Source: Ascidia mentula (Eukaryota; Chordata; Ascidiacea; Phlebobranchia; Ascidiidae). From it: a stretch of 64,000 nt of DNA. The DNA is taken from positions 12,343,001 through 12,407,000 of the forward strand of contig OX387205.1 of NCBI GenBank assembly GCA_947561715.1, given 5' to 3'. The notes below the pieces were generated by a model, which saw only the letters and a list, made by a program, of their open reading frames with translations, was not told the origin of the DNA and made no database searches. Below, one piece after another: positions 37,901-51,028 of this stretch (positions are counted from its first letter, which is position 1; every line of letters begins with the position of its first letter). The translations under genes and the position numbers were made by a program.

Positions 37901-40900
37901 GGCGTCTTGTCTGATGGTCAGATCTCCGACATCAAAAAACAGGCATACATACATTTATTTGACAAAGCTAAGACATTTGAGTCGATAACTGGCAGCAAAA
38001 GGCTTTGGGCCAGCAACTTTTAATTCGTATACACTTTTGTATAAGGACACAAAAAACTGCTATTTGTGGATTTGTTGCACCCTATAACTGCACTTTGCAG
38101 CTGTTATAAGAAACTAAATTTAAATCTTTTCAAGGTTCGACTCTTCCTGGAAGGTAAGACGAGCGAGATTGACGTCAACAACCTTCGCCACATCACCGCT
38201 ATCTTCGCGCAGTTCCGCTCGGTTGTCACGGAGATGGAGGAGGAGGTTTCGGAGCAGTACAAGAGAAAGTTTGTTCTTCTTGACAAGAGCGACTCGGAAA
38301 TGATGGTGGCGTTGCAAAAAGTAAGCGATGACGTCACTCGTTAAATGCTGTTTAAGGCATTATTTTTGCACTGTACATTTGTTCAATTTTATGTAACTGT
38401 TATGATAAAACACAGTTATTTGTCCACGAAAGTTACATTGTGACTTACTTAAACATCTTATCACTCCGAAATATATAGTTTTTTCAGTTTTGGGATATTT
38501 CACTTTATGTAGGCTGGTCTTCCATTTGACGAGGATGGAAATTTTGTTGGTGGAACTGAAGCACCAGCGAACGTTCCTGCAGGTCATGCCCCGGCCGCTG
38601 CAGTCGTCCACCCGATTTCCTTACCCGGCGCCAAGGTGAAAGGTACAGGGGGATCACTCGCCTCGCCCAAACGCAGAAGCGGGAAGAAGTCAAGAGCTGG
38701 CGGAAGGTAAGATGCGTATCTGTGGTTTTGTTTGTAGAAATGCACAGTTTACGAAAAACTATACTTGAGATGTGAGATTTATTGTCTTGTTATACGCCAC
38801 CAATTTAGCGGCCTATGTTTGTTCCTTGGATATTTGATCCAGGTTATAGTAATTAATATTTCTATTGGCCGTAAAAGTGATGTCACCAGCATATATCTAT
38901 ATCCCCTTCCAGAACTTTTTTCAAACAAAGGTGTCAATCAACTTTTGAGGACGAACTTTTCGGGTAAAAATGAGATTCCTTTTATTCCCAACAGTCCAAC
39001 GTCCCGTGCCCCAGCAAGCCCTTCTCCTCCTGTGCAAAGTGACGCCGGAGCCAAAACGGTCAAAGGAGCACTGACAGATGCAGCAGACTCCACGAGAAAG
39101 GAAAGTGTTTCTGCCGATTCGACTGCAGAAGAAAGGAAGGCGTCAAGTCGTCCGAGGTTCGTTCTTTTGAATATGTTTCTTTGCAAACTCTTTTCACGAA
39201 CTGAAGTTTTTTAGGGGGGAAGGGGAAACGAGCGCAATGGTTTCAACTTATTTATTTCTTGCAGCACACCTCCCTCTCGTTCCCAGGTATTCGAGGACTT
39301 CAAGAAGGAGCAAGGTCAAGAAATAACGCGCATTCTCAATGAGAACAAACACATCTTGCTCAGCAAGAAGCAAAACGTGCGTAATGTACCCGGTTTGCAA
39401 TAACGGTCTCACTCTAACGTAAGCTGACGAAGGCTTTGTTGGTCATCACTCTTGTAAAACTTGTCAACACAGCAAATCTATGTGGTAAAAAGTAACGCAG
39501 TGCTGAAGTTTTTGGATTATACAAGGCCGACCTTTAATTGTGACTTATTCGTATATTTTTGTTGTAATACAAAATTACATTACAACCAGGGTAATTTGCT
39601 CGCAGGTGCGTGACATGGCCCATGCTGTGAACGCCACCAAGCACATGATTGACGGCTGCAGGGTGGCACTAGAGAGGAAACGCAACGAGAGATTGGAGCA
39701 AGGTAGGAAAGAATTGTCCCTTGGAGATTCGCTGATATGTCAGAACCTTTGGGAATGACTGTGTTTGGTTTAGGGGAGTTTGTGAACGAAAATGGCGAGA
39801 CCGTCATCGACGAAGAGGAATTCCAACTGATCTCGCAACTGAAAAACCTCAAGCAAACGTACCGGTGGGAAGAAATACGCTTACAAAGCATTTAAATTTA
39901 TTACTGTACTGTGTATGTTGCGAACTAAATGGAACACGTGTTGCTTAGAAACGATTATGACGAACTCCGCAGTTTCAAATCTGAGGTTGAATATTGCCAG
40001 CGGTTGGTGGACCAGTGCAGACAGAGGCTTATACAAGGTATTGTGACTGAAGTCTCGTTCACGTTTATTTCATAAAACACACTCACATGACACACCAGAA
40101 AATTAATCTCAACACCACAGCGGTCCTACCAGAATCCAAATGGACGAAACACAAAATTCTTGCACAATTTGCTTTTTTGGGGGCACGTTTGGTGAAACTT
40201 CTCGCATCCACAAATCGAAATCAAGCAACACTTGGCCATATATTTGTCTGAGTCCTTTGTTTTGCCTTTTTCTAATCCTTTCCTGTAATAATAAATATTG
40301 GTTAGGTAACATTGATCATTTGAAACGTTTGGTACACAACCATGGACTCGACGCTATTTCACACATCCCGGCTTACCTTCCCATCTTAGTAACAGACATC
40401 GTTTCTCCGAATTCCGATTGTCCAAAAACCTATATTTTCAATTTCTTTAACCAGGACACCCATTAGAAACTTACATTTTGTGACGAAACCAAGTAGTTGA
40501 TCGATGTCTTGAAAGCATTTTCTCGACCTACTCACAAGATAAATTTAGCATCTCATAGAAATCTTACTTTAATATTTATTTTGTGAACCCAAAAAGTTAG
40601 CAACACTCAGTTTACCATTATGTTAAAACTTACCTAATTTGGTTTCCTTGAACTTGGGATTAATGAAGCAAGACCTTCAAGTGTTTGTTCAGTAATAGGC
40701 TTGAATTTTGCACCTGTTTTTTTGTTAATCACCACAAAATGTTGCATATATTACCAAAGATTACAAGAATTTAGGTTTCTACAACAAAAGCCTAACTTAC
40801 CCATTTCGTAAACACGTTAATTTCGTCATCCTTGGTATGAAAAAGAACACTTTTTCTTTACTTCATATGCAACTGACATTCCAAATCTCTCTCTCTTCGA

Positions 40901-42064
40901 AGATAATTTTGAAACAAATTTGAACCAATTCTTTGCTCAGTGCAAGAAGTGCTTGCTCAGTGTTTCAACTTGATTCAAATGATTCCAACACGACAATCAC
41001 CCGCTTATTGCTCCAGGCACGTGAAAAACCTATCGCTCATCCAAACACGTCATAAAAATAAAAACGACTAACAGTTTTACAAGACTTTGAATTTGATTTG
41101 TGATGCGTATTTTAAATGCTTAACATGAACCATTTTTTTGCCACGTGTGTACAAAATTTTATTGATCCAACATTTACACGCATATGTATTTTTAAAAACA
41201 ACACAACCACGGCGAGTAGAATAGGCAACCTTTGGTTGATAGTATTTTGTCTGCATCACACACATTTTTACTATCATGGACTAATAGTGACTCCATACAA
41301 ACTCTTTCCAATCCACATGCCAATGTTTGTTTATGAATTTAAGTAAAGTTTGCAGCTCAACTGAATATAATAATTTATGTGTGTAGAGTTCGACGCCTGG
41401 TATAGCGAATCGTTCCTGCAAGACCAGCAGGAGTCGAGTGCCACGGCTGGATTCGGAGGCAGGCCTGGAGTTCACGTTCCGGCTCGACTCCAACTCACAT
41501 CCATGCAGATGAACTTGGAGGATGATCAGGTTGGAAGACATTTCAAAATGATTTAATTTATTTCAATTGCTACTTGTCTATCGTCGCGCAAATAACGGAA
41601 TTAGGGACTCAATGACTAGCGAGGTAGTTCTTCTGTTTGATTCCAACTAAATTTGATTTTCCCAAAAATTCATCAACTATTTGACTTATTCTTGTAGGAG
41701 AAGTTTGATAGAATTCAGCAGGAGTTGCTCATGGATCACCAGGACTCCGCAGCCTTTTATAACGCAAAAATGCGGACGCAGCACAGAGTATGTGGTTTCT
41801 ATAAAATGCATATAAGTCCCCTCCTGAAAAATATAACCATTGGCTGCCAAAAAGTCAAATTTAACCTGACTTATAACTTAAAGTTACCAAATAGTCAAAA
41901 TGGCTTGTGGGGAGATCACGAAGTTCATATTTATTGTCTTCATGTTTTCGCAGCAAACATACGAGAGAGCAATGGCTCAAGCACAACCATCTCGCAACCA
42001 CCCGGGAATACCCCAGGTCCAGATGAAAAACAAACCGCCGAATCAGCTTTCCTATGCCTACTAA
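34914..42064 (+). CDS. KIF9: KIF9, kinesin-9 family motor protein
   Basis: Twenty-one exons: 34914-35009, 35086-35196, 35394-35555, 35916-36042, 36197-36271, 36427-36548, 36728-36820, 37112-37249, 37311-37385, 37633-37755, 37853-37942, 38135-38320, 38513-38706, 38995-39156, 39265-39376, 39606-39702, 39774-39864, 39949-40037, 41387-41529, 41698-41787 and 41954-42064; 828 residues, against 790 in human. The motor domain is N-terminal: VFVRFRPTP, P-loop GQTGAGKT (94-101), switch I NKNSSRSH (216-223), switch II DLAGSE (251-256), and HIPYRQTKLTHVLKDSIGG. The tail tracks human KIF9 closely, including VFEDFKKEQGQEITRILNEN, YCQRLVDQCRQRL and SAAFYNAKMRTQH near the end. KIF9 is an ATP-driven microtubule motor of motile cilia and sperm flagella (central pair). 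The intron after 37942 has a GC donor. CCDC57 follows 524 bases downstream on the same strand. Confidence 0.96.
40038..41386. other. Longest KIF9 intron
   Basis: 1.35 kb between exons 18 and 19, much longer than the other KIF9 introns (mostly 70-400 bases). I could not identify a gene or a bounded repeat inside it. Open frames at 40140-40466 and 41077-41346 show no family resemblance. The length suggests an old, unrecognised insertion. Confidence 0.3.
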
Positions 42065-42587
42065 CCAGTATTACCACGCACTTGTTCGAGTATATTTTTT
42101 TCTTTTGTATGTTATCACTATTGGTGCACTTAAAAATAATTGTGCCACCACGTGTTTGTCTGGCCGTGCTTCCTCTTGTGTAATTTTGTAAGAAACCTTT
42201 TAGCCGATGTTTTTGCGCTCATTGTTCTACCTGTAATGGTATTCTGGGTTAAACAGACCGTACGTGCTCTTTGTCAAAATAAAATATATTCAAAACCATG
42301 GTCTTTTCGCACTGTACTATCAAAGACAATTTATATCCTTCAGAAATTAAAAATATAAAAAAATACTTTCATTTGAAACATTTTTAAAAGCAGTGCTTAA
42401 ATACATAGAAATTATATGAACATGTTTGATAGACCGCTACAATTAAGCATCAGCTTGTTTTTTCGCGCAACTTCCAAAGTTGTTTTTGTGGCAAATTCTA
42501 ACTTGTAAATTTAAGGAAATTAAACCTAACAAATGTCAACGTGTTCTTGCTGGAGCATGTAGAAATTGCTATTTGACATCGGTAAAC
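42065..42587. other. Short spacer between KIF9 and CCDC57
   Basis: It holds the KIF9 3' untranslated region, with AATAAA at 42278-42283, and the CCDC57 upstream region. Only about 300 bases separate that signal from the CCDC57 ATG, so the CCDC57 promoter must be compact or transcription may be linked. No exon was recognised. Confidence 0.5.
42278..42283 (+). terminator. KIF9 poly(A) signal
   Basis: AATAAA about 215 bases past the KIF9 stop codon and upstream of CCDC57. Confidence 0.55.
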
Positions 42588-45500
42588 ATGGATTTAAAGG
42601 ATATTGAGCAGTTGGCCGCGCAAAAAGAAAACGAATGGCGTACAATCTCAAGTCTTCAGATAAAAACTTTACAAAAAGAATTGAAAGATAAAACACAGAA
42701 TTTGAACGATTTGCAGGCAAAATTTATCAAGTTAAAAGAAGACTTCAAGTACAATCTAAAGGTATGCTGTTGCACAACTGCTTTAGTACAGGAAAATAAT
42801 ATAACCTGCGTTGAAAGTAAACCTGTTCAAAATGTTTTGTTGGACGTTATATTGGGCACGGTTGGAGAAGTTTATCTGCTAAAAAATAGCACTCTGCTGA
42901 TCCAGACTCAATAAATATGCAAATTCAATTCTTGTTCAGACTGCGAAGCCTGTAAACCGTGTTCAGATATAAATTACCACATTTTTTGTAGCTATTGCAA
43001 GAAAGAGATGGTGAACTTAACAAACTGGATGGAATTAAACAAAATTTAAAGGTGATTTTTTGATGGAAAATTGTTCAATGTTTCAATGTTTGTTCAAAGT
43101 CAAATCACATATTTTTATGTTGCACAAAAGACTATATACATTGTGTATGAACTAAAGTTAAAAAGGCATGGACACTGATGAAACCTTGGAGGTGGTCAAG
43201 TCAGGCCCCAAATCAGTCTTTTACTTCAAGATAAATATATAATTGGATCTTGGATGTTAGCATTGAACTTAATAATGTTTCTATAGATTGGAGAAACCAA
43301 ATACCTCAGTGAAATCAGTGATCTTCGTATAACAATAGACAACCTCAAGCAAAAGTTACTACATGAAAATGAAGCAAGAAATGAGATGGAAGCACATTAT
43401 AAGCAGAGGTTAACAGACCACCTTACCCAGTATGAAATCTTCAGAACATCTAAGGTAAATCACCTATAGTTGTACAGAAAATGCAGCTGTTTTTACGTTT
43501 TTAAACCCAGTCCAACAACACTCACAATTTTTCTACTGTTTCATTGTGTGTATAAGCCAGGGTACCCCCTAGATGCATAAATCACTCATGTGCAAGACTG
43601 TAACAATACACAATTTTATTGAGGATCTTTGTTTGTATATTTTGTCATAACGAAAAGGTAAATTAACGGACCTTGAATCATTATTTCATGACTAGTGGAA
43701 TATAAAGCTCTGTCAGTTTGGCCATGGTAGTTAAAAATAAAATGAATAATAATTTATTTGTCAAATCAAATACATAATTTAGGTTTTGATAAGTGTAAAA
43801 TAAATTATAGAAAAGAAATAAGGAAAACGATTAACAAGCACTGTGTTAACTTTTGAACAGAACAATGAACTTGATGAAACATGCAGTGAGCTTGGAAAGC
43901 TAAAACGACAGTTTGAACACAAAGTGCAACAGCTAGAAGGTGAGATTGAGTCACAAAAAGTTGAATTGGTTCATGAGTTTGAAGACATGCTGAAGAAGAA
44001 GGAAAATGAAGCCAATGAAAAGGAATCAGAATTGAGAAACAAATATCTGTCTCTGGAAATGAAGGTGGGTTTAATGTTCATAATTATGAAAGTTAAACCC
44101 TATTGAATATAGGTTGTATTTTTACCTGCGGCCACATGTTTGAGGAAATTTTATCGGTATCTATGCCATTTTAGCAGTTCATTTGTATTGAAGTCGTTTG
44201 CACAAAATAAACATGATTTAATTTGATTCCAAATGAAAACAACATAACAGTGATAGTATTTGAAATTTTCTTGACAGAACAAAATCATCTCCAAAGAACT
44301 GGAATACTGCACTCAGAGACAAGAGGAAAACACAAAAGGAATGGAAGTAGGGAACAAGGAAAAAGAACAACTGATAACCAAATTGAAACAAGCAGAATTT
44401 GATGTTTCTGATGTATCTGCTCTAAAAAATGCCAGGATTTTGGAGCTTGAATCTCAGGTTTTCTGTTCTACAGTTTTTTGGTCTCACAATTGTTGAATTC
44501 AACTTACATTAAATTGTTAGGGTTGCTAACAATGGATTTATACATCATTCTGAGGACAAATTTCTTATTTTTTGACAAAACTTGCTGTCATCAGTGTAAT
44601 AAATGGTTCTTTGTCCTCATAATATTAGAATGTGTTCATTAAAGGTTGAGACTATCATGTGGCCTAAATTTTTCATTAAAATCCTTTTAACTTGTTTTTT
44701 TATGGTATTAAATATGCATTCATATTGATCAAACAAAATCTTAATCTATTCCCAAATTGTCATAACATGTAATATTTATCGTGGTCAGCTCTAACCTGGT
44801 TGTTCACTCGTCAAGGTACAACACTTACAAGATGCCTTACACAAGCAAGAAGAGGAGTTTGATAAGAGGAGAACTCAATTAGATAAGGACATGAGGTGCA
44901 AGCAAGCCAACCTTCTTGCAACCAAACAGGCTCAACTGGACAGAGAGAAAAACTTTGAGGACCAAGTCAGGTGATTTTAACCAACTCATTGTGTATGTCA
45001 TGTTTTGATAGTAGTCTGTAAATGTATTCTATGTATTTTTTTTGTGAATTAATAATGTAACATGCTGTTGGTTATTCAAATTTCTATCTTAAAACATTTA
45101 TATTGCGTTATAATTGTCAGGCTATTGGTTTTTTAAATATCGCAGTAATATTTCATGCAACGGCACGATAGGCAGGATCGCCCCACTGCGCAGGTCCTTG
45201 CTTAGCGATCACAGCTAACATATCGCGATCACGAGGTTTGCATCAGGCTTGGCAGCCCAGGCAATGCAGCCTAGCTGGATCTTTTTCCTGACAAGTCGGA
45301 GCAAGATTTGAAAAATCACCTCATGGTGAGGTTTGAACTCATGACCCTGGGCTAACCAGGCCCAATGCTCTACCAAGCTACAGGAAATTATTTAAATATG
45401 TTACAATTTCACAATTTCACAATGTCTAAACAGCTCACAAATTACTTGTAGGAAACTTAACACTGATCTTGAGACATCCAAGATGGAAACCAAGAGGGCA

Positions 45501-48500
45501 CTTTGGGATGCCAATGACACCAAAACACAACTAAACTGTGAAATTGAAAATAAACAACGTGAAATTGATGACTTGAAATGCAAGTAAGTATGTTGATTGC
45601 AGTGATTCATATTTATTTTATTAACTGTGAAGTTTTAATAGTTGACAAATTTCTTGTGGTTTTTGCAGGTTGGAAACCATTGTCTGTGACCAAAGCCATT
45701 CTGTTGTTGCAAAAGATACAGAAATCTTGACTTTAAACAAGAGATGTAACATACTAAAGACTGAAAATTGCAGGATGAAAAGTGACATAGACAAGTATTT
45801 CACTAACAATTCTATTTTGTTCGTCCAATTTAAGACTATCCTAATAAACTTAAATTTACAGGGTATTAGAGTAAAATACTGCTCCAATATGATTGTTTTT
45901 AAATTAATTTAAATTTTGGGGCGTTGAATACTTAACTTTTTTTCTGTCAGATACCAACAAGATTTGGCCAAATCTGTTACGAGAGAACAATCACTAGAGC
46001 GCGCCAAAGCCCAAATACAACTGGACTGGAAGAGCAAATGCGAAGAAATGGAATCGAGGGCCTACTCCCAGGTAAGTTTCCTAACCCCATCAATAACCAT
46101 TAAATCACCACTATTTTCTCCAAAGTCGTCAGAATTTACCGATGGGTTACGCAAGGCGAGGGACACGGCCATCGCTGACCTCGAACACACAGAAAATAAG
46201 CTGAAATCTTGTGAACGAAAACTTCACAAAACATCCTCCGATCTCAACGCGGCTGTGGAAGTATTAAAAAGTCACCGCTTGGTGGCGGAATACGAGTCGC
46301 GAGTCGATGACGCTACTCATGCGGAGGAAGAATCGTTGCAGGTTGGTATGTCTAAATTGTTGTGTTGAAGTAAATGGTCTTCCAATCGGTCCGCTGTTTG
46401 GAAATTAACTTTTAATCTATTCCATTGGTTCGGCAACCTTTGCAGCGTGCCAGTTAACAAATTATGTCTCTATGTTTTTGAGTCAGTGCCATATGTGGTG
46501 TTCTTAGGATTTGGAGGCACAGAACGATCAACTTAGAAATGTGATCAAACAAATGCGAGCAGACATGCAGCAGCTTCTCGACGAAAAAGCTGATACCAGT
46601 CATTCAACTGTGGTGAGAGACATGTTATTTAGGTTACAGTGGAAAATGTAGGTGCTAAAAATCAAAGAAAAAATCACTTTTCAAAGATTAAAAATCCTCA
46701 ACTTAGTAGAATGGTGAAGCAATTTGTAACTATAATGGCAACATCGTTTTTTTACGATTTATCATGCTTTATAATAAAATAAACCACGGTTATCCGAGAA
46801 AATACCACATGTTATCATGACGTAACAGGCCAGCGAAAGAGTTGACAAAAAAACAACAGAGAAGCCGAAGGAATTGGATCCTTACATTAAATCCTTGGAA
46901 AACGAAATAATGGAAGTGAAAAAGCAGAAACGTGTTTTGGAAGACAAGTTACATTCTATTCAAGGTTGTTGTTTTCCAATTTTCAATTGCTTTTGTTTCA
47001 TCATTTACAACACGGTTATTATCGTTATTTCGCCAATAGAAGCTCCGCCTTCATCTCCCACCAAGGTTCAGGTATCAGCCAAACATCCGACTGTACAGGA
47101 TCACGTCGAATCTCTAAACAACAATATTGGTACGCACTAATGGATTTAATAGCAAAGCTGTGAAAAAAAGCTTAGATTTTGACAGCAGTGGTCCACTTTA
47201 AAATGTATTGAACACATCTGTAGTAATGTGTAATGTGTTGACTAAGTGGAGCGTTTTCCAAAAGGTGCCGCAGAACAGCAGGGTTTCATAACAAAAACAT
47301 AAAGCGTTCTGTGAGTTATTATCTAATTTCAGCTACTATTTTAAAAAAATTATTAAATTTAATTATATCTAAAAATGCCGCATTAGTCTTTGGGTGGTTC
47401 TTCAACTGCTGAAATGCTGTCAACTGAAATAACCTTGCAGGGTTCCGTGAACATAAAGTTTCGGAAACATTGGCTCGGTGAAATTAGGTGAATTATTTGA
47501 AATTTTTCCCAGCGACCCTGGAGAGTGAAAAGATAGATCTCAGGGCCCAAGTTCAGAGAACACAAGCCAGTTTGGAACACCAGAGGGCGCTCGCGTACCG
47601 CCACGAACAGGAAGGAAAGGATCTGTCGAGTCGAATACGTCAGATGGAATTCGAATCCACGGCCCTCAAACAACGTGATGAGCAGCAAATGAAACAAATG
47701 AAGTGAGTTAAACCGATGGCGATAATAAGAAAAAGTAGCCATTGGGATTTTGAGATTGACAACTTCGGTCAAGCGCCAAATATATACAAGCTGCTAGTTT
47801 TGAATACGTGGATGCTTTATGCGAATGTCGCATACTTGAAAATCCGATTTAAATTTGGCAGGAAATAGTTGATGCAACAATTCAAATACAAACTATAGTC
47901 ATGATGCCATAGCGCAGTGTTTTTTATACAATCTTTAAATTAACCTGCAGTGCGCAGTATTCTGAAAACGGCTCTTCATGAGGCCAATAGCAAGTAGATC
48001 ACCTGAATACATGATTGAAATTATGTTTAAAGAGACGTCCTTTGGTATAGTTAGTTTCCGTATCCAGTCATTGGCTTATCGTGGCATTATTTTGTCTGTC
48101 TGAGACGTGGATTTCCATACAGGGACCAGATTTCTGATTTGACGCTTCAACTTGCCGAGTCGAGACGAGAGGCTGACGAATATTACAAGGGAGGACTGAA
48201 GAACAACTTACGAGCAATGGAACTCAGTGGAAAGATATCACAGATGACGATGGACATGGCCTCAAATACGCCGTGGATCGCAAGTCCTGTGCAGGTGTGT
48301 GTGAAGTTTGAGTTGTAATATCTCTATGTAAAACACTGACCTGGTCATCCATGCTGAAAAGCATTGCCTGGAGAATGGGAACCTTGTCAAGGGATACGAA
48401 ACTGTTTGGACTCCACGCACAGTTTCTACATAATATACAGGTTCATGCTACATTATTTAACAAGTGTTAGTTGCAAATACAAAGCATTAGCAATCGTGTG

Positions 48501-51028
48501 AGCCTGGAAGGTATGTATTAAGGGGTATCTCTGTCCCAAGGTGCAGTAAAACACGACGTTTTAAATAAAAGGAACTAAAAAAAACTAGGTCCCCGAGTCT
48601 AATTCTCTGTTCTACATGTTTTTTTATTCCAGGGAAAGTTGATGCAAGAACTCAGAGATGAAGTGACCGAACTTCGGAAGAAGCTTGCAGTTGCCAACCA
48701 GCACTTGGCGTTGGTGTCAGACGGCAAACCGTACAGTGAGTCAATTAGTTTGTTAGAAGGAACGTAACTTCTGAATTTATGAACTTAACAGATCTTGCAT
48801 AACTGTAGTTACTACACTTTGCCATATTTTCTACGAGCTCGTAATGTCTACGTTTCATTTTAAGTATTAGTTGGGTAAATACATCCGATACGTCAGCTAA
48901 ACGATAAAGGCATGGCAGTGTTGACTGTTTTGTTAATTCTGAAAATATCGATCGCCATAAATGATTGAGAACTATATGAATGAGCTTAAGTTCACATAAG
49001 AATGTTGTTCTTAGGAACATAACTGACATTTTACATAGAAAATGATTGTAGAAAACAATCGAAACGTCTGTATTAAGTTCTCTACCATTGTATGGGCTAT
49101 CTTGTTTATATTAAAAATGTTGTTCTGTATATAAGGTATCACATTTATTGGTTTGATTAGACGAGGCCGTGTTAGAACATATGCGAAACCAGCTCGTGGC
49201 CGCCACCCAGCGGATATCAACTGTTATCGAGGAACGAAACCAAGTTCTTGAAACCAGTAACAGGTTGAGATCGGAGTTCAACAAAATAAAGCGGGAACGT
49301 GAAGTGAAAGAAAACGGTTCGTATTCATTTTTGGCGGAATTAGGTCTGTCACGTGTTGCGTGTTTTTTTGTTATTGTTGCTGCAGGAGGAGTTGAATTAA
49401 TATACATTTTAACTCAGAGTTTCGTAACTTTCATAAACGACGTACTCAACCCTAACAAAGTGTTGCAACCACACCCGAAAAAGGTTGAAACTTTTTAAGA
49501 AATATTTATGGATTGGCCGCATTGTTAGTGACGAATTTGCTTTCGTAATGCCGTATAGTTTTTATCAATACAACAACTAAAAGGTCACGCAGTTGATTAT
49601 TGAAATAAGACTTGCCCAAAGCCTCCAATAAGCCTGCGACCAACTGTTTATTTGGGGTCCTCTGCATTTACTTGTTGTCTGATAGGTGCATTAACTATTG
49701 TGTCGTATTCATTTTACCCGAGGAAGCAGCAAACACGGTAACCTTGTTTGCAAACAGCCGTTTTACCTTAGTGTTTCACTACAGAGCATAATGTATATTC
49801 TTAACTGGGATAACTAGGAAGATGCAGTCGCCTTATACATCACTCCAACATTTGTACGCAGAACCAACCAAGCTGGTGAGGAAAAAAACGCCCCCAACAT
49901 CCCCTGTACAGGAATCCCCGGGACCCAGTAAGCTTCAACAAATGGAGAATCTCCAGTATCAGCTGACCAAGTATGGCCTCGCTTGGTCGCGGCAACGACA
50001 TTCGCTCTATAATCCTTGTTGCGTTACAGACAGGAACTAGCATTCGCGCGGCACCGACCTCTGCCTCACCATTCCGAATCAACGTCAGACGACTACCAGG
50101 AAAGCAGCGTTGGTATGATGTGTTTACATACTTATGTACAGTATTAATGAACACGGTAAAAACGGACTAATTTATTTGCAAATCATGACTATGTTGTTTT
50201 ATAAGTTGGACATTGGCAGTGTAATTTTATTTTGTGATAACTTGATGTTTCCGAAACCTTTTTTATCCACGAAACAATTCAACGTTATTTAAATTGACAA
50301 GGAACCGCTGATACGTCACAACCATCAAGTGAACACATTTTGTTCTCAAAAGCTCAAAAACTAGCCAATAGCTCATGAGCCTTAAGTTTTTTCTTGTGAA
50401 ACCTACTTAAGAAAACGCTGGTATGACACAAAAAGTTTAATTATTTAGATTATGACTGAATTTAGTTTTCTTTAACGTTTGAGCTGGAATAGATAATATC
50501 CATACAAGTTCTTTCTGGTTAGAGTATTTGTCTTAAATAGGGAATGGAGATAAATCTGACTTGTGGCCTGAAGAAGAACGTGTCGTCACCTCCACACCCG
50601 GTCCATCCAAACCCCAACCTGTCCCTGTTACAAGTTCATCACTTGATGACGCGTCACTTCGGGAGGTGTGGCACATGTTGGACCACGCCCCCTCTAGCCC
50701 ATCGATTGCCGGAGAAACAGCAGGTTGGAGGATGTTTGGGGTCAAATGAATTGAGTACATAATTTTTTATTAAGTTATACTTGTTTGAAACATGCCTATG
50801 ACCTTATCAATTCACCTTCGGTATAAACTGTTAATTTTTTTAGGTATAAAACCACATGTTACTGCTGCCCCGCGCGTAAAAAGTGTTGGAAAGATTCCGC
50901 GAGGTGGCGCTGCAGGGATGCGTCTCAAATCCGGACAACGGAAGACTCGAAGCAAACCGAAAGTCCGTAATTACAACGTCAAGGACGACGCGTTCTTTCA
51001 AGGCGTCTCACGATCGCCGAAAAGATGA
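42588..51028 (+). CDS. CCDC57: CCDC57, centrosomal/centriolar-satellite coiled-coil protein
   Basis: Twenty-one exons: 42588-42761, 42992-43051, 43287-43454, 43861-44064, 44278-44457, 44816-44970, 45452-45583, 45669-45794, 45951-46071, 46126-46341, 46508-46612, 46829-46964, 47040-47129, 47513-47702, 48123-48294, 48633-48735, 49161-49320, 49818-49970, 50030-50112, 50541-50723 and 50844-51028; 1031 residues. Most of the protein is predicted coiled coil. The N-terminus (DIEQLAAQKENEWRTI, then LKEDFKYNLKLLQERDGELN) matches CCDC57, as do VELVHEFEDMLKKKENE, RYQQ-like KYQQDLAKSVTREQSLERAK with LDWKSKCEEME, and DPYIKSLENEIMEVKKQKR. The C-terminal ~200 residues are Ser/Pro-rich and basic, ending VRNYNVKDDAFFQGVSRSPKR. 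Vertebrate CCDC57 acts at centrosomes and satellites in microtubule nucleation, mitosis and ciliogenesis. Exons 18-19 are split by a 59-base intron; their junctions are the least certain, though phases fit. Confidence 0.9.
45141..45390 (-). mobile_element. tRNA-derived SINE with target-site duplication
   Basis: Read on the minus strand from 45390, it begins with a tRNA-like head: A-box-like TAGCTTGGTAGAGC, an anticodon-stem-like hairpin (TGGGC/GCCCA) and a B-box-like arm GAGTTCAAACCTC. A nonautonomous body and tail follow, ending at 45141. TTTAAATAT occurs at 45132-45140 and 45391-45399, a 9-bp target-site duplication. The tail is shared with the fragment at 13919-14010. The loop around the anticodon position reads CTGGTTA (GGT, Thr-like), but the cloverleaf is too degenerate for a functional tRNA. 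tRNA-related SINEs are known from Ciona. It lies in CCDC57 intron 6. Confidence 0.8.
49011..49115. repeat. Short interspersed element flanked by 10-bp direct repeats
   Basis: AATGTTGTTC occurs at 49001-49010 and 49116-49125 and flanks a segment that starts TTAGGAACATAACTGAC and contains ACAATCGAAACGTCTGTAT and GGGCTATCTTGTTTATATT. The same motifs occur in the element at 56010-56182, part of them in inverted orientation. The 10-bp flanks look like a target duplication; Mutator-type elements make 9-11-bp duplications, but clear terminal inverted repeats are absent. It lies in a CCDC57 intron, 45 bases before exon 49161-49320. Confidence 0.6.

Noticed and set aside
45310-45390. tRNA-like cloverleaf half with A- and B-box motifs
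   Set aside because: It is the head of a SINE flanked by a target duplication; the stems are too degenerate for a working tRNA.
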